Notes: generated by a model from the letters alone, not told the origin. A stretch of 64,000 nucleotides of DNA from Micromonospora parathelypteridis (GCF_014201145.1 NZ_JACHDP010000001.1:5332001-5396000), one strand, 5' to 3'. Shown: positions 17,483 to 28,790, counted from the first letter of the stretch. Made by a program: numbers and translations.

Positions 17483-17879
17483 GCAGGGTGCGCAACGGGA
17501 TGGACTCGCCGTCGCGTCCACCCGCCCCGACGACCAGCGGTGCCGGGCTGGCCTGCGGGTCGACGCCGAACAGGCGGGCCCGCAGACCGCCCGGCACGGT
17601 CAGCAGATGGAACCGGCCGTCCACGTCCACCGCCCGCGTCTCGGCCCGGTCGACGTACCAGCCGTTCAGCCGGGTGCGGTAACGCCCGCGCCCGTCGTAG
17701 CCTCGCGCGACCAGCCGGGTGGTGCGCAGCCCGCGCCGGATCGCCTCGGCCACGAACCACGCCACCAGCTCCGCCGCCTGCGCCTGCTCGGCAGCCCGCT
17801 GCCGGGCAGCCGCGTCGGCGTGCGCCCGCACCGCCTGCCGCTGCTGATCCCGCCACTCCCGGCCGTCCCGCTCACTCAC
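17412..17879 (-). CDS. Hypothetical protein
   Basis: A 155-residue soluble protein with no recognised domain. It starts with a charged alpha-helical region rich in Arg, Gln and Ala (residues 1-50), followed by a mixed alpha/beta stretch ending in a Pro/Gly-rich tail. The GTG at 17879 has no ribosome site. TACCGT seven bases upstream (17887-17892 on the complement) suggests a leaderless transcript. It converges on and overlaps the DUF389 gene by 71 bases. Codon usage matches neighbours, so I believe it is real, but no function is offered. Confidence 0.65.
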   Translation of the reverse strand: MSERDGREWRDQQRQAVRAHADAAARQRAAEQAQAAELVAWFVAEAIRRGLRTTRLVARGYDGRGRYRTRLNGWYVDRAETRAVDVDGRFHLLTVPGGLRARLFGVDPQASPAPLVVGAGGRDGESIPLRTLLTRLLDDGSDEPGSTTRPAAPGA

Positions 17880-17903
17880 GACGCCGACGGTACGCGAGCC
17901 GAA

Positions 17904-18785
17904 TCACTCGAGTACGGCCCGGAGGGTGCGCTGGGCGATGCCGGCCATCGCCGGGTTCGTCTCGATGTAGTACGGCAGCGCGTTGATCGCCTGCAACAAG
18001 GCCCAGCCGCGCCCCCGCTCCCACATCGCGTCGTCCACGCCCAGCGCCCGCCGGTACGTCTCTCGCGCCCCGGCGTCCAGCATGTTCCACGCCGGCATCA
18101 GGTCCACCGCAGGATCGCCCACGTTGACGGTTTCCATGTCGATGACCGCGGCCAGCCGGCCGTCGCGGACCAACAGGTTGCCCGGCATCAGGTCGGCGTG
18201 GATCCACACGGCGGCGTCCTGCCCGGGGGTGTCCCGGCAGCGGTCCCACACCTCGGCCAGCCGGGCGGTGTCGGTCAATCCGCCGCTGAGGGCGAGTGCC
18301 GACCGGACCCCTGCGTCCTGGGCGGGCAGCGGGCCACCCCGGCCGGACCCGGACCAGGCCCGACCGCCGGTGTCGATGCCGCGCAGGGCGGCCACGACGC
18401 TGGCAAGATCGAGGGCGAACCTGTCCAGGTCGCCGATCCGGTCGAGCTGGGCGGGCTCCCCGGGGATGAAGCGGTACGCCGTCCACGGCCCCGCGTACCC
18501 CTCACCCGGCTCACCCAGGCCGAGCGGCTCGGGCACCGCGACCGGCAGGTGCGCGGCGAGCAGCCTGGCGTACTCCTGCTCCTGCCGCAGCTCGGCGCGG
18601 AGCTCGGGATCGGTGGTCGGTAGCAGCGGGAACCGCAGCACGATCTCCGTACCGACCCGGAACAGGGCGTTCACCGTGCCGGTGGAGGCGAGTGGGCGAA
18701 TGGGCAACGCCCGCCACTGCGGAAACTGCTGGGCCACCAACGCGGTGACCACGTCCACCGTGACGTCGACCTGATCCACATGCAT
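17904..18785 (-). CDS. Aminoglycoside phosphotransferase-like kinase (APH family)
   Basis: A 293-residue protein-kinase-like phosphotransferase. WIHADLMPGNLLVRDG supplies the catalytic H-x-D-x4-N loop, and AVIDMETVNVGDPAVDL supplies the metal-binding segment. Such genes may act on aminoglycosides, macrolides or ordinary metabolites; the substrate is not evident. The ATG at 18785 places the nucleotide-binding lobe (TGTVNALFRVG, EIVLRFP) normally; upstream codons read into the intergenic hairpin and are rejected. It lies alone between a hypothetical gene and the tex hairpin. Resistance should not be assumed. Confidence 0.82.
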   Translation of the reverse strand: MHVDQVDVTVDVVTALVAQQFPQWRALPIRPLASTGTVNALFRVGTEIVLRFPLLPTTDPELRAELRQEQEYARLLAAHLPVAVPEPLGLGEPGEGYAGPWTAYRFIPGEPAQLDRIGDLDRFALDLASVVAALRGIDTGGRAWSGSGRGGPLPAQDAGVRSALALSGGLTDTARLAEVWDRCRDTPGQDAAVWIHADLMPGNLLVRDGRLAAVIDMETVNVGDPAVDLMPAWNMLDAGARETYRRALGVDDAMWERGRGWALLQAINALPYYIETNPAMAGIAQRTLRAVLE

Positions 18786-18918
18786 CTTCACCGCGAGATC
18801 ATGACCCAGAGGCTCACCGGCACGCGAGCCGATTCTCCCCGCCCGCCGCCGATCTCCGCCGCCGTCTGACAGCTGCCCCAGATCTGGGCCTGGCCCACCT
18901 GGAACGGCTGACGACTTC

Positions 18919-18967
18919 AGATCTTGGACAGTTTCCGTCCGTGCGAAACGGAAACTGTCCAAGATCT
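18919..18967. terminator. Long perfect hairpin downstream of tex
   Basis: A perfect 20-bp inverted repeat (18919-18938 and 18948-18967) with a nine-base loop sits 50 bp beyond the tex stop. It has no T-run. It probably terminates tex transcription, although a perfect stem this long could also be a dispersed palindromic element. A separate 12-bp palindrome (CCCAGATCTGGG) is at 18877-18888. Confidence 0.6.
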
Positions 18968-19016
18968 GCACCGAGCTCGACCGTCTCGCGGTTGTCTGCC
19001 CGGGCCGCCTGACGGA

Positions 19017-21560
19017 TCAGGCCAGTCCGGCGCGGCGCAGGGCCTCCGCCATCGCGTCGTTGGCCGGCGCCGGCGCGCCCTGCCGCTGCTGCCCGCCCCG
19101 TCCGCCCTGGCCGCCGCGACCGCCGGATCCGCCCTGGCCACCGCGACCGCCGGATCCGCCCTGGCCACCGCGACCGCCGGATCCACCCTGGCCACCGCGA
19201 CCGCCGGATCCACCCTGGCCGCCAGACCCGCCCTGGCCGCCGGACCCGCCCTGGCCGCCGCTGCGACCGGCGGAACCGCCTCGACCGTCCTGCCCGCCGC
19301 GTCCGCCTTGCGGTCCGCGCTGTGCCGGGCCGCCGCGCCCCTCCTGGCTCGTCCGACCACCACCGGCGGCGGCCGGCTCGTCCTCCAGGCGCAGGGTCAG
19401 CGAGATGCGCTTACGCGGTACGTCCACGTCGAGCACCCTGACCTTGACCACGTCACCGGACTTGACCACCTCGCGAGGGTCCTTCACGAAGGTGCGGGAC
19501 ATCGCCGAGACGTGCACCAGACCGTCCTGGTGCACACCGACGTCGACGAACGCGCCGAACGCGGCCACGTTGGTGACCACGCCCTCCAGCACCATGCCCG
19601 GAACCAGGTCACTGATCTTCTCCACCCCCTCGACGAAGGTGGCGGTGCGGAACTCCGGGCGAGGATCACGGCCCGGCTTCTCCAACTCGGCGAGGATGTC
19701 GGTGACGGTGGGCAGGCCGAACCGGTCGTCGACGAAGTCGGTGGCCCGCAGCCCGCGCAGGATCCCGCTCTTGCCGATCACCGAGCGCAGGTCCTGCCCG
19801 GTGCTGGAGAGGATCCGGCGCACCACCGGGTACGCCTCGGGGTGCACGCTGGAGGAGTCCAACGGGTCGTCGCCGTCGGGGATGCGCAGGAAGCCGGCGC
19901 ACTGCTCGAATGCCTTCGGCCCGAGCCGCGCCACCTTCTTCAACTCGGTACGCGACCGGAACGGCCCGTTGGCATCCCGGTGCAGCACGATGTTCTCGGC
20001 CAGCCCGGCGCCGATCCCGGAGACCCGGGTCAGCAGCGGCGCGGAGGCGGTGTTGACGTCGACCCCGACCGCGTTGACGCAGTCCTCCACGACCGCGTCC
20101 AGCGACCGGGACAGCTTCACCTCGGACAGGTCGTGCTGGTACTGCCCGACCCCGATCGACCGCGGGTCGATCTTGACCAGCTCGGCGAGCGGGTCCTGGA
20201 GCCGCCGGGCGATGGAGACCGCGCCGCGCAGCGACACGTCCATCCCGGGCAGCTCCTGCGAGGCGTACGCGGAGGCGGAGTAGACCGACGCCCCGGCCTC
20301 GGAGACCATCACCTTGGTCAGGTTGAGCTGCGGGTGCCGCGCGATCAGGTCACCGGCCAGCTTGTCGGTCTCCCGCGAGGCGGTGCCGTTGCCGATCGCG
20401 ATCAGCTCCACCCCGTGGGCTCCGGCCAGCCGGGCCAGGGTCTCGACCGACGCGTCCCACTGCCGGCGCGGCTCGTGCGGGTAGATCGTGTCGGTGGCGA
20501 GCACCTTGCCGGTGGCGTCCACCACGGCCACCTTCACGCCGGTCCGCAGGCCCGGGTCGAGCCCCATCGTCGCCCGGGTGCCGGCCGGGGCGGCCAGCAG
20601 CAGGTCACGCAGATTGGTGGCGAAGACGCGTACCGCCTCCTCCTCGGCTGCCTGCCACAACCGCATCCGCAGGTCCGCGCCGAGGTGGATGAGAATCCGG
20701 GTACGCCACGCCCAGCGGACGGTGTCGGCCAGCCAGCGGTCGGCCGGGCGGCCCGCGTCGGACACCCCGAACCGGCCGGCGATGGCCGCCTCGTACCGGC
20801 TCGGACCGGTCGGAACGGCGTCGGCCTCGCCAGCCTCCTCCGGCTCCATGGTCAGGTCGAGCATCCCCTCCTTCTCGCCCCGGAACATGGCCAGGATCCG
20901 GTGCGAGGGCAGCTTCGGGTACGGCTCGGAGAAGTCGAAGTAGTCGGCGAACTTGGCGCCGGCGGTCTCCTGACCGTCGCGTACCCGGGAAGCCAGCCGG
21001 CCGCGCGACCACATCTGCTCGCGCAGCGTGCCGATCAGGTCGGCGTCCTCCGCGAAGGTCTCGATCAGGATCGCCCGCGCGCCCTCCAGCGCAGCCGCGG
21101 CGTCGGCGACGCCCTTCTCGGCGTCCACGAACCCGGCGGCGGTGGCCCGGGGGTCCTGGCTGGGGTCGGCCAACAGCGTCTCGGCCAACGGCGCCAACCC
21201 GGCCTCGCGGGCGATCTGCGCACGGGTCCGCCGCTTCGGCTTGTACGGCAGGTAGATGTCCTCCAGCCGGGACTTCGAGTCGGCGGCCATGATCTGCGCT
21301 TCCAGGGCCTCGTCCAACTTGCCCTGGCCGCGGATCGACTCCAGCACCGCGGCCCGCCGCTCGTCCAGCTCGCGCAGGTAGCGCAGCCGCTCCTCCAGCG
21401 TGCGCAGCTGGGTGTCGTCGAGCAGGCCGGTGGCCTCCTTGCGGTAACGGGCGATGAACGGCACGGTGGCGCCGCCGTCGAGCAGCTCGACGGCCGCCCG
21501 CACCTGACGCTCGGCCACGCCGAGCTCGTCGGCGATCCGCTGATGAACAGACTGGGTCAC
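19017..21560 (-). CDS. tex: Tex family RNA-binding transcription accessory protein with Gly/Arg-rich tail
   Basis: An 847-residue Tex protein. In order it has an N-terminal helical region, a YqgF/RuvC-like nuclease fold ([17 protein letters not shown]), helix-hairpin-helix repeats ([20 protein letters not shown]), and an S1 RNA-binding domain ([20 protein letters not shown]). After S1 comes a tail of about 115 residues of [12 protein letters not shown] repeats, ending in a short helical peptide. Tex acts with RNA polymerase in nucleic-acid-linked stress and termination processes. GTG 21560 begins [13 protein letters not shown], the normal family N-terminus. It is divergent from the dGTPase gene. 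Confidence 0.92.
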   Translation of the reverse strand: MTQSVHQRIADELGVAERQVRAAVELLDGGATVPFIARYRKEATGLLDDTQLRTLEERLRYLRELDERRAAVLESIRGQGKLDEALEAQIMAADSKSRLEDIYLPYKPKRRTRAQIAREAGLAPLAETLLADPSQDPRATAAGFVDAEKGVADAAAALEGARAILIETFAEDADLIGTLREQMWSRGRLASRVRDGQETAGAKFADYFDFSEPYPKLPSHRILAMFRGEKEGMLDLTMEPEEAGEADAVPTGPSRYEAAIAGRFGVSDAGRPADRWLADTVRWAWRTRILIHLGADLRMRLWQAAEEEAVRVFATNLRDLLLAAPAGTRATMGLDPGLRTGVKVAVVDATGKVLATDTIYPHEPRRQWDASVETLARLAGAHGVELIAIGNGTASRETDKLAGDLIARHPQLNLTKVMVSEAGASVYSASAYASQELPGMDVSLRGAVSIARRLQDPLAELVKIDPRSIGVGQYQHDLSEVKLSRSLDAVVEDCVNAVGVDVNTASAPLLTRVSGIGAGLAENIVLHRDANGPFRSRTELKKVARLGPKAFEQCAGFLRIPDGDDPLDSSSVHPEAYPVVRRILSSTGQDLRSVIGKSGILRGLRATDFVDDRFGLPTVTDILAELEKPGRDPRPEFRTATFVEGVEKISDLVPGMVLEGVVTNVAAFGAFVDVGVHQDGLVHVSAMSRTFVKDPREVVKSGDVVKVRVLDVDVPRKRISLTLRLEDEPAAAGGGRTSQEGRGGPAQRGPQGGRGGQDGRGGSAGRSGGQGGSGGQGGSGGQGGSGGRGGQGGSGGRGGQGGSGGRGGQGGSGGRGGQGGRGGQQRQGAPAPANDAMAEALRRAGLA
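19095..19275 (-). repeat. In-frame tandem repeats encoding the Tex RGG-like tail
   Basis: GC-rich direct repeats with a period of about 27 bp, later 18 bp (words such as GGATCCGCCCTGGCCACCGC), encode the glycine/arginine-rich C-terminal tail of Tex. The repeat stays in frame. Copy number is likely to vary between strains by slippage; that is inference. Confidence 0.85.
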
Positions 21561-21686
21561 GATCTCGATCCGCCTTCGGGAGTGGGTACCGCCCTGCATT
21601 GTGCCGGGCGGCCCCGGCCGCTGTCGCCGCGCCCGGCCGGGACGACCCCGGGGCGGCTCCGCCGAGCCTGCGCTAGCGTGGCGATC

Positions 21687-23198
21687 ATGGAAACACCTGC
21701 GGAGCCGCGCGCCCGCCGGCTCTTCGGCGGCAGCGCCCGCGCCCTCGGCGACCTCGCCGCCAACCCGTTCCGCGCCGACCGGGACCGGATCGTGGGCTCG
21801 CCGTTCTTCGCCCGCCTCGGCGGTGTCACCCAGGTGATCAGCCCGGTCGGTTCCGGTCTGCTGGTGCACAACCGGCTCACCCACAGCCTGAAGGTCGCCC
21901 AGGTCGGCCGGTCGATCGCCGAACGGCTGACGGCCGACGAGCAAATGCGCGACCTGCTCAACAAGCTTGGCGGCTGCGACCCCGACGTGGTGGAGGCCGC
22001 CGCGCTCGCCCACGACCTCGGCCACCCACCCTTCGGGCACCTGGGGGAGCGGGTGCTGGACCGGCTGGCCCGCCAGCGCCTCGGCCTCACCGACGGCTTC
22101 GAGGGCAACGCCCAGTCGTACCGGATCGTCACCAGCACCGAGATCCGCGGCGCCGCCACCACCGGGTTGGATCTGACCGCGGCGGTCCGCGCGGCGATGT
22201 TGAAGTACCCGTGGACCCGGCTGGACTACCCCGACCCGCACCCACGCACGATGGACCCGCCGCCGCGCGGGGCCACCCCGCCGCCGGACGATCCCGAGAG
22301 CGGCTCGTCGAAGTTCGGCGCGTACCGCACCGAGCTCGACGACCTGCGGCAGGCGCGGGAGCCGTTCTCGGGTCGCATCCCGGACTGGCAGCAGACCGTG
22401 GAGGCGTCCGTGATGGACACCGCCGACGACATCGCGTACGCCATCCACGACGTGGAGGACTTCTACCGGGTCGGTGTGCTCCAGCAGGGGTCGGTCTCCG
22501 CCGAGCTGATGGCCTGGCAGCGCGAGAGCGGGCAACTCCGGGCGATCACCGACGCGGCGCTGGCCACCGCGGCCCGACGACCCGGGGCGGCGATCGAGCG
22601 GCTGCGTCGGCAACTGCACCGCAAGGACGCCTGGATCGCCGACGACGACGCCTTCGCCGCGGCCGTCGAGCACGTCCGCGAGGAGTTGGTCGACGGGCTG
22701 CTGGCGATGCCGTTCGACGGTTCGATCGAGGCCGAGCAGTACGTGGCGCGGTTCTCCGCCCGCTGGTCCACCCGGTTCGTCGAGGCGATCACGGTGACCG
22801 ACCAGCCCTCGGTGCGCTCCGGGTACGTGCTGCTGGGCTGCGCGCAGTGGCACGAGGTCCAGGTGTTGAAGTTCGTCCACCACCGCTTCGTGCTGGCCCG
22901 GCCGGATCTCGCCCTGCACCAGCGGGGTCAGGCCCGGCTGCTCGGCACCCTGGTCGAGGCGCTCTGGGAGTGGCTGCTCGACCCGGAGGAGGAGTCCCGG
23001 CTGCCCCGCCGACTGCACGACCTGGTCGAGTTGGCCGAGGCGGAGCTGCACCCGCGTACCCCGGACCGGATCGGTCGAGCCCGGGGACGGGCCATCGTGG
23101 ATTTCGTCGCGCAGCTCACCGACGGCCAGGCGGTGGCCATGCTGGACGCGCTCTCCGGCCGCTCCGGTGCCCTCTGGACCGACGCCTTCGTGCTCTGA
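21687..23198 (+). CDS. dgt: Deoxyguanosinetriphosphate triphosphohydrolase-like protein
   Basis: A 503-residue HD-domain hydrolase predicted to split dNTPs into nucleoside and triphosphate, controlling nucleotide pools. The metal-binding HD motif is intact: [14 protein letters not shown] and [15 protein letters not shown] further conserved aspartate is in [16 protein letters not shown]. Length is normal for actinobacterial homologues. The ATG at 21687 lacks a ribosome site but has TAGCGT seven bases upstream, suggesting leaderless expression. The very long frame continuing upstream is antisense to tex and is not coding. Confidence 0.93.
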   Translation: METPAEPRARRLFGGSARALGDLAANPFRADRDRIVGSPFFARLGGVTQVISPVGSGLLVHNRLTHSLKVAQVGRSIAERLTADEQMRDLLNKLGGCDPDVVEAAALAHDLGHPPFGHLGERVLDRLARQRLGLTDGFEGNAQSYRIVTSTEIRGAATTGLDLTAAVRAAMLKYPWTRLDYPDPHPRTMDPPPRGATPPPDDPESGSSKFGAYRTELDDLRQAREPFSGRIPDWQQTVEASVMDTADDIAYAIHDVEDFYRVGVLQQGSVSAELMAWQRESGQLRAITDAALATAARRPGAAIERLRRQLHRKDAWIADDDAFAAAVEHVREELVDGLLAMPFDGSIEAEQYVARFSARWSTRFVEAITVTDQPSVRSGYVLLGCAQWHEVQVLKFVHHRFVLARPDLALHQRGQARLLGTLVEALWEWLLDPEEESRLPRRLHDLVELAEAELHPRTPDRIGRARGRAIVDFVAQLTDGQAVAMLDALSGRSGALWTDAFVL

Positions 23199-23264
23199 GC
23201 CGACGCCTTCGTGCTCCGAGCTGACGCAGGCGAGCCTGCTCTGGCCTGACTCAGGCGAAGCCTG

Positions 23265-24425
23265 CTAGGCGACGGCCTGCCACCAGCCGTCGACGGCGGG
23301 AGGCTCGTCGACCACCACCCGCTCGCCGGGGCGGGGCACGGCGAGCCGTACGTCGCGGGCCTTCGCCTCGGCCCACAGCCGGTCGACCGGCTCGGACCAG
23401 TCGTGCAGGGCCAGGTTGAACGTCGCCCAGTGCACCGGGACGAACAGCCCGCCCCGCAGGTCGAGGTGGGCGCTGACCGCCTCCTCGGGGAACATGTGGA
23501 TCGTCGGCCAGGCCCGGTCGTACGCGCCGATCTGCATCAGCGTCACGTCGAACGGCCCGTGCTCGGCGCCGATCGCCGCGTACCCGTCGAAGTAGCCGGA
23601 GTCGCCGGTGTAGAAGACCTTGCGGCGGGCCCCCGCCACCACCCACGAGCTCCAGAGCGTGCCGTCGCGGCGCAGCCCCCGCCCGGAGAAGTGCTGGGCG
23701 GCGGTGGCGGTGATCTCCAGCCCGGCGACCTGGTGCGACTCGGACCAGTCCAGTTCGATGATCCGGTCGGCCGGCACACCCCAGCGGTCCAGGTGCGCGC
23801 CCACCCCGAGCGGCACCAGGAACGGCGCGGACTGCCCGGCGAGCAGCGCCCGCACGGTCGGCATGTCCAGGTGGTCGTAGTGGTCGTGTGAGATCAGGAT
23901 GGCGTCCAGCGGGGGCAGCTCGTCCAAACGTACCGGCGGCTCGTGCAGCCGTCGGGGGCCGACCAGACCCGAGGGGGAGCACCTGTCGCTCCACACCGGG
24001 TCGAGCAGCACCCGCCGGCCCTCGATCTCGATAAGCGTCGAGGCGTGGCCGTACCAGACGATGTTGAGCTCGTCGGCGGCCTCCGGCGCGCCGGCGTGCC
24101 CTGGCGGCACGGAGGCGCTGGGGCGCAGCAGCGGCACGGGTGCGGTCGGGCGCCGTTTCTGCTTGCCGAAGATCAGCTCGCGGAGCAGGTTGCGGCCCGG
24201 CTCGGCGATCATGGTGCGGGTGCCGGCCTGGTTGTGGAAGGTGCCCTCGCGGAACTGGGGCGAACGGGCCGCCCGTTCGGCTCGGGCCCCGCTGAGCCGG
24301 CCACCGAGCGCCGCCGGGACATCCCGGGCAGCCCAGGCCAGGCCGGCCAGAGCGGCCAGCCCGGCCGCGCCCCGCATCCGTCGCCCGAGCGACCGTTCGA
24401 CGTCCGTGCTCTGCGCTCGCGCCAT
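23265..24425 (-). CDS. Metallo-beta-lactamase-fold hydrolase (NAPE-PLD/UlaG-like)
   Basis: A 386-residue hydrolase. The metal-binding HxHxDH motif is H180-D-H182-Y-D184-H185, with further ligands in YTGDSGYFDG and PVHWATF. The architecture matches N-acyl-phosphatidylethanolamine phospholipase D-like proteins, but the substrate in bacteria is unknown. The N-terminus has a hydrophobic stretch (about residues 20-34) that may associate with membrane. The ATG at 24425 has GGAGGG five bases upstream. It stands alone downstream of the serine hydrolase gene, with its own promoter region (TACCGT on the complement near 24460). Confidence 0.85.
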   Translation of the reverse strand: MARAQSTDVERSLGRRMRGAAGLAALAGLAWAARDVPAALGGRLSGARAERAARSPQFREGTFHNQAGTRTMIAEPGRNLLRELIFGKQKRRPTAPVPLLRPSASVPPGHAGAPEAADELNIVWYGHASTLIEIEGRRVLLDPVWSDRCSPSGLVGPRRLHEPPVRLDELPPLDAILISHDHYDHLDMPTVRALLAGQSAPFLVPLGVGAHLDRWGVPADRIIELDWSESHQVAGLEITATAAQHFSGRGLRRDGTLWSSWVVAGARRKVFYTGDSGYFDGYAAIGAEHGPFDVTLMQIGAYDRAWPTIHMFPEEAVSAHLDLRGGLFVPVHWATFNLALHDWSEPVDRLWAEAKARDVRLAVPRPGERVVVDEPPAVDGWWQAVA

Positions 24426-24496
24426 TGCCGTCCCTCCGACGTGTCCGCCCTACACGGTAGTCACCCGGGCCGACCCGTGCTTGGGCGGTCGCCACG

Positions 24497-24529
24497 CCGG
24501 GTCGGTCGCGCCAACGGCGACCGACCCGG
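24497..24529 (-). terminator. Terminator of the serine hydrolase gene
   Basis: A perfect 13-bp inverted repeat (24497-24509 and 24517-24529) with a seven-base loop lies 20 bp past the stop at 24550. It has no T-run. Confidence 0.75.
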
Positions 24530-24549
24530 GGACGGGTTCAGGGCGTGCC

Positions 24550-25557
24550 CTAGCCGCCGTTGCTGGGGCGCCGCGCGTTGATCCGGAACGTCTTGCCCGT
24601 GCCCGCGATGCGGTCCACCGCGGCCAGGAACTTGGGGCCCATGGCGGCCCGGGCCTGCACCGCCGGGTGGGTGGCGCCGAAGTCCTCCGGGTTGGCCTGC
24701 CCGTCGGCGAACAGCGCGTAGGTGAGTACCGCCGCACCGGACCGGTCGAAGATCACACCGGCCTCGTGCCGGGCGTCGCCGTACCAGCCGGCCTTCGTGG
24801 CGATCCGCGCCCGCTCGTCGGAGGACATGGTGCGCCGGATGCCGTCGGTGAACGCGATCGGGGAACGCAGCAGGCCCAGCATGTACGTCGTCGAGGCGGG
24901 GGAGAGCAGGGTGCCGCCGACCAGGGCCCGCAGCAGGTCGTGCGTCTCCCGGGGAGTGCTGGTGCCGAGGAAGTACCGGTTCGGGTTGGCGACCGGCTGG
25001 ACCTGGGTGTTCGGGAAGCCCTTGGCGACCAGGATGGAGTTGATCTCGGCGGCCGGGCAGACCAGCCCGCACAGCCGCACCGACGTGTCGTCGGAGAGCG
25101 TCAGGAAGGTGGCCAGCACATGCCCGAGGGTCACACTGCTCGGGTACGCGCCGTCCAGGCTGAAGACGCCGTCACCGCCCGGCACCACGATCTCCGCGGT
25201 CACCTCGACCCGCTGGTCCAGGGTGAGCAGCCCCCGGTCGACCTTGTCGAGCACCGCCGTGGCGACGGCGATCTTGTTGACGCTGTACGCCTCGATCCGC
25301 CGATCCGCGTCGGCCTGCACCGCGACGACCGGCGCGCCGGCCGGGTCGGCCACGCTGACGTACGCCTGCCAGTTGCCGCCGGCCTCGGCGCTGTGCTTGT
25401 TGAAGACGGTGGCGACCCGACGGGCGGCCCGATCGGGTGTGGTCGGTGCGGCCTCGGTGGCCGCCTCGGCGGCGCTCGCCGGGGCGGCGGCGCCCAGCAC
25501 CGTGCCGGCGGTGGCCACCGTACCCAACCCGAGCGCCGTCCTACGGTTCAGTCGCAT
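24550..25557 (-). CDS. Tat-exported serine hydrolase of the class A beta-lactamase fold
   Basis: A 335-residue secreted protein. The N-terminus LNRRTALGLG plus a hydrophobic run and APASAA cleavage region is a twin-arginine signal. The penicillin-binding SxxK is S92-V-N-K95. The SDN motif is altered to SDD (155-157) and KTG to KAG (255-257). This suggests a beta-lactamase-related hydrolase or D,D-peptidase-like protein that may not hydrolyse antibiotics. ATG 25557 is chosen because it opens the signal peptide; a 25-residue upstream extension is rejected. A TAGGGT sequence about 50 bases upstream may be the -10 element. Confidence 0.83.
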   Translation of the reverse strand: MRLNRRTALGLGTVATAGTVLGAAAPASAAEAATEAAPTTPDRAARRVATVFNKHSAEAGGNWQAYVSVADPAGAPVVAVQADADRRIEAYSVNKIAVATAVLDKVDRGLLTLDQRVEVTAEIVVPGGDGVFSLDGAYPSSVTLGHVLATFLTLSDDTSVRLCGLVCPAAEINSILVAKGFPNTQVQPVANPNRYFLGTSTPRETHDLLRALVGGTLLSPASTTYMLGLLRSPIAFTDGIRRTMSSDERARIATKAGWYGDARHEAGVIFDRSGAAVLTYALFADGQANPEDFGATHPAVQARAAMGPKFLAAVDRIAGTGKTFRINARRPSNGG

Positions 25558-25668
25558 GGTCAATCGTCTCCCCCATCGTGGTGCGCCAGAGCGCTCGCTG
25601 GCCCACCACCCTAGGCGAGTTGATCGATCCACGATGCCCCCGAACAGTACCGAACAGTCCCGAACAGG

Positions 25669-26594
25669 TCAGCCGAGCCGTCGGCGCAATGCGGCGCCCA
25701 CCGCACCCAACGGTCCGAACACGAGTTGTCGCAGGTCGGGAAGATGACCGCCGCGTACCGCCTCCCCGGCCGGGTTCGGAGTGAAGACCGAGCCGTCCTG
25801 TGCGGCGACCGGCCGTCCACTGAGGCCCGCCACCCGCATCAACGGCCCGACCAACATGTCGTAGACCCCCGGCAGCACGGTGAAGCCGGCTCGCAGCACC
25901 ACGTTGAGCCGACCCACGGACACCTCGCGGCGGGGCCGGTCGACACAGTTCACGATGGCCCGGGCCACCCGTTGCGGGCTGGTGACCGGCGGTGGAGGTC
26001 GGCCGACCCGGCCCAGATAGTTGGCCGCCTGCTGGTACACGGGAGTGTCCACACTGCCCGGGTTGACCAGACACAGCCGGATCCGCGGGCTGTCGCGCAG
26101 CTCCTGCTGCACCGTTCTGGCCAGGCCCTGCAACCCCCACTTGCTGGTCACGTACGCGCTCATGTACGGCGCGGTGACGTGCCCGAGCAGCGAGCCGGTG
26201 AGGACGATCGTGCCGGCCCCGGCAGCCCGGAAGTGCCGCAACGCCACCCGCACCGAGTCGGCGGTGCCGAGCAGGTCGGTCCGTACCACCTGGTCGAAGA
26301 CCCGCCCGGGCAGCTCGTCGAAGCGCCCGTAGGCCATCACCGCGGCCGTGTGCACCCAGACGTCGACGCCGCCGAAGTGATCGATCGCCGCACCCGCGAG
26401 CGCCTCCAGCGCGCCCGGCTCGGTGACGTCGGTCGGCACGGTCAGCACGTCGGCGTCGGCGCACTCCGCGCGTACCTCGGCCAGGGTCGTGGTGGCACGG
26501 GCCGCGAGGACCAGGCGGTCGCCGCGCTCGGCGAACGCCCGAGCCGTCGCCCGGCCGACCCCGCTGCTCGCGCCGACGATCACCACCACCCGGC

Positions 26595-26598
<4 letters not shown>
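25669..26598 (-). CDS. Short-chain dehydrogenase/reductase
   Basis: A 309-residue SDR oxidoreductase. The cofactor motif GASSGVGR opens the protein, and the catalytic region is TGSLLG followed by YVTSK. A hydrophobic C-terminal extension of about 60 residues follows the usual SDR core. GTG 26598 overlaps the stop of the zinc dehydrogenase gene by four bases, so the two are coupled. Together they may act on linked alcohol/aldehyde or ketone substrates; the substrate is unknown. Confidence 0.87.
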
Positions 26599-27776
<1,178 letters not shown>

Positions 27777-27856
27777 GTCCCTCGTCCCCTCTCGCCGCCG
27801 TCTCGGGAGACTGCTACCCGGGCTCAGGCGCTTGAACCGGGCCACGCTGCGGGCGG

Positions 27857-27938
27857 GCATGATCGACTCCAGATCGCCGACCTGGTGGTATCCGAGCGAC
27901 CGGACACCGCAACATCGGCGACCTGGAGTTGATCATGC
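27857..27938. repeat. Palindromic intergenic element, family B, copy 1
   Basis: An 82-bp imperfect palindrome. Outer arms of 24 bases (27857-27880 and 27915-27938) pair at 22 positions, and an inner GGTATCCG / CGGACACC pair is also present. It shares the word GATCGACTCCA plus TCGCCGA with the element at 62467. It lies between the zinc dehydrogenase promoter and the sdh terminator. Confidence 0.8.
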
Positions 27939-27968
27939 GTTCGGCTACCGCCGCGCGCCCCGACGCCA

Positions 27969-28007
27969 AGACCGCCGTACCCCCGGAGGTGCGGGGTACG
28001 GCGGTCT
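27969..28007 (-). terminator. Terminator of the sdhCAB operon
   Basis: A perfect 15-bp inverted repeat (27969-27983 and 27993-28007) with a nine-base loop lies 18 bp downstream of the sdhB stop. It has no T-run. Confidence 0.8.
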
Positions 28008-28025
28008 GGATGGCGCGGTGGATTC

Positions 28026-28786
28026 TCAGGAGCCGGGGGTGTTGCCAGCTCCCTTGGCCGTGGCCGCGAGGTAGTCGCGGTTGAGCCGGCCGATGGTGTT
28101 CAGCGGGATGCCCTTCGGGCAGGCCGGGGTGCACTCGCCGGCGTTGGTGCAGCCGCCGAAGCCGGCCTCGTCGTGCGCGTCGACCATGCCGATCACCCGG
28201 GTGTACCGCTCCGGCTGGCCCTGGGGCAGGAGCGAGAGCTGGGTGAGCTTGGCGGCGGTGAAGAGCATGCCGGAGCCGTTCGGGCAGGCCGCTACGCACG
28301 CGCCGCAGCCGATGCAGGCCGCCGCCTCGAAAGCGGCGTCGGCGTTGGCCTTGGCCACCGGAGTGGAGTGCGCCTCGGGCGCGCTGCCGGTCGGCACGGT
28401 GACGTAACCACCGGCGGCGATGATCTTGTCGAAGGCGCTCCGGTTGACGACCAGGTCCTTGACGACCGGGAAGGCGCTGGCCCGCCACGGCTCGATGTCG
28501 ATCGTCTCGCCGTCCTTGAACTGCCGCATGTGCAGCTGGCACGCCGTGGTGCCGCGCTGCGGCCCGTGCGCGTCACCGTTGATCATCAGGCCGCACATGC
28601 CGCAGATGCCCTCGCGGCAGTCGTGGTCGAACGCCACCGGGTCCTCGCCGGCGAGGATCAGCCGCTCGTTGAGCACGTCGAGCATCTCCAGGAACGACAT
28701 GTCCGGGGACACGTCGTCGACCGGGTAGGTCACCATCCGACCCTTGTCCTCAGGGCCCTTCTGGCGCCAGATGCGCAGGGTCAGGT

Positions 28787-28790
<4 letters not shown>
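28026..28790 (-). CDS. sdhB: Succinate dehydrogenase/fumarate reductase iron-sulfur subunit
   Basis: A 254-residue electron-transfer subunit linking the flavoprotein to the membrane cytochrome. It has the [2Fe-2S] site ([11 protein letters not shown] with a later Cys), the [4Fe-4S] site [14 protein letters not shown], and the [3Fe-4S] site [17 protein letters not shown] 28790 overlaps the sdhA stop by four bases. It is the last gene of sdhCAB and is followed by a strong hairpin. The three-subunit layout indicates a type B succinate:menaquinone enzyme; that direction of catalysis is inference from family. Confidence 0.95.

Noticed and set aside
17904..18785. Antibiotic-resistance gene (aminoglycoside phosphotransferase)
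   Set aside because: Only the broad kinase fold is visible; many family members act on metabolites, so resistance is not claimed.
19095..19275. Possible CRISPR array because of regularly spaced direct repeats
   Set aside because: The repeats are contiguous, in frame, and encode the Gly-rich tail of Tex; there are no unique spacers or cas genes.
18924..21686. Very long + strand open frame running into the dGTPase gene
   Set aside because: It is antisense to tex, has Pro/Gln/His-rich composition typical of reverse-frame reading, and the true dGTPase starts at 21687 with a promoter just upstream.
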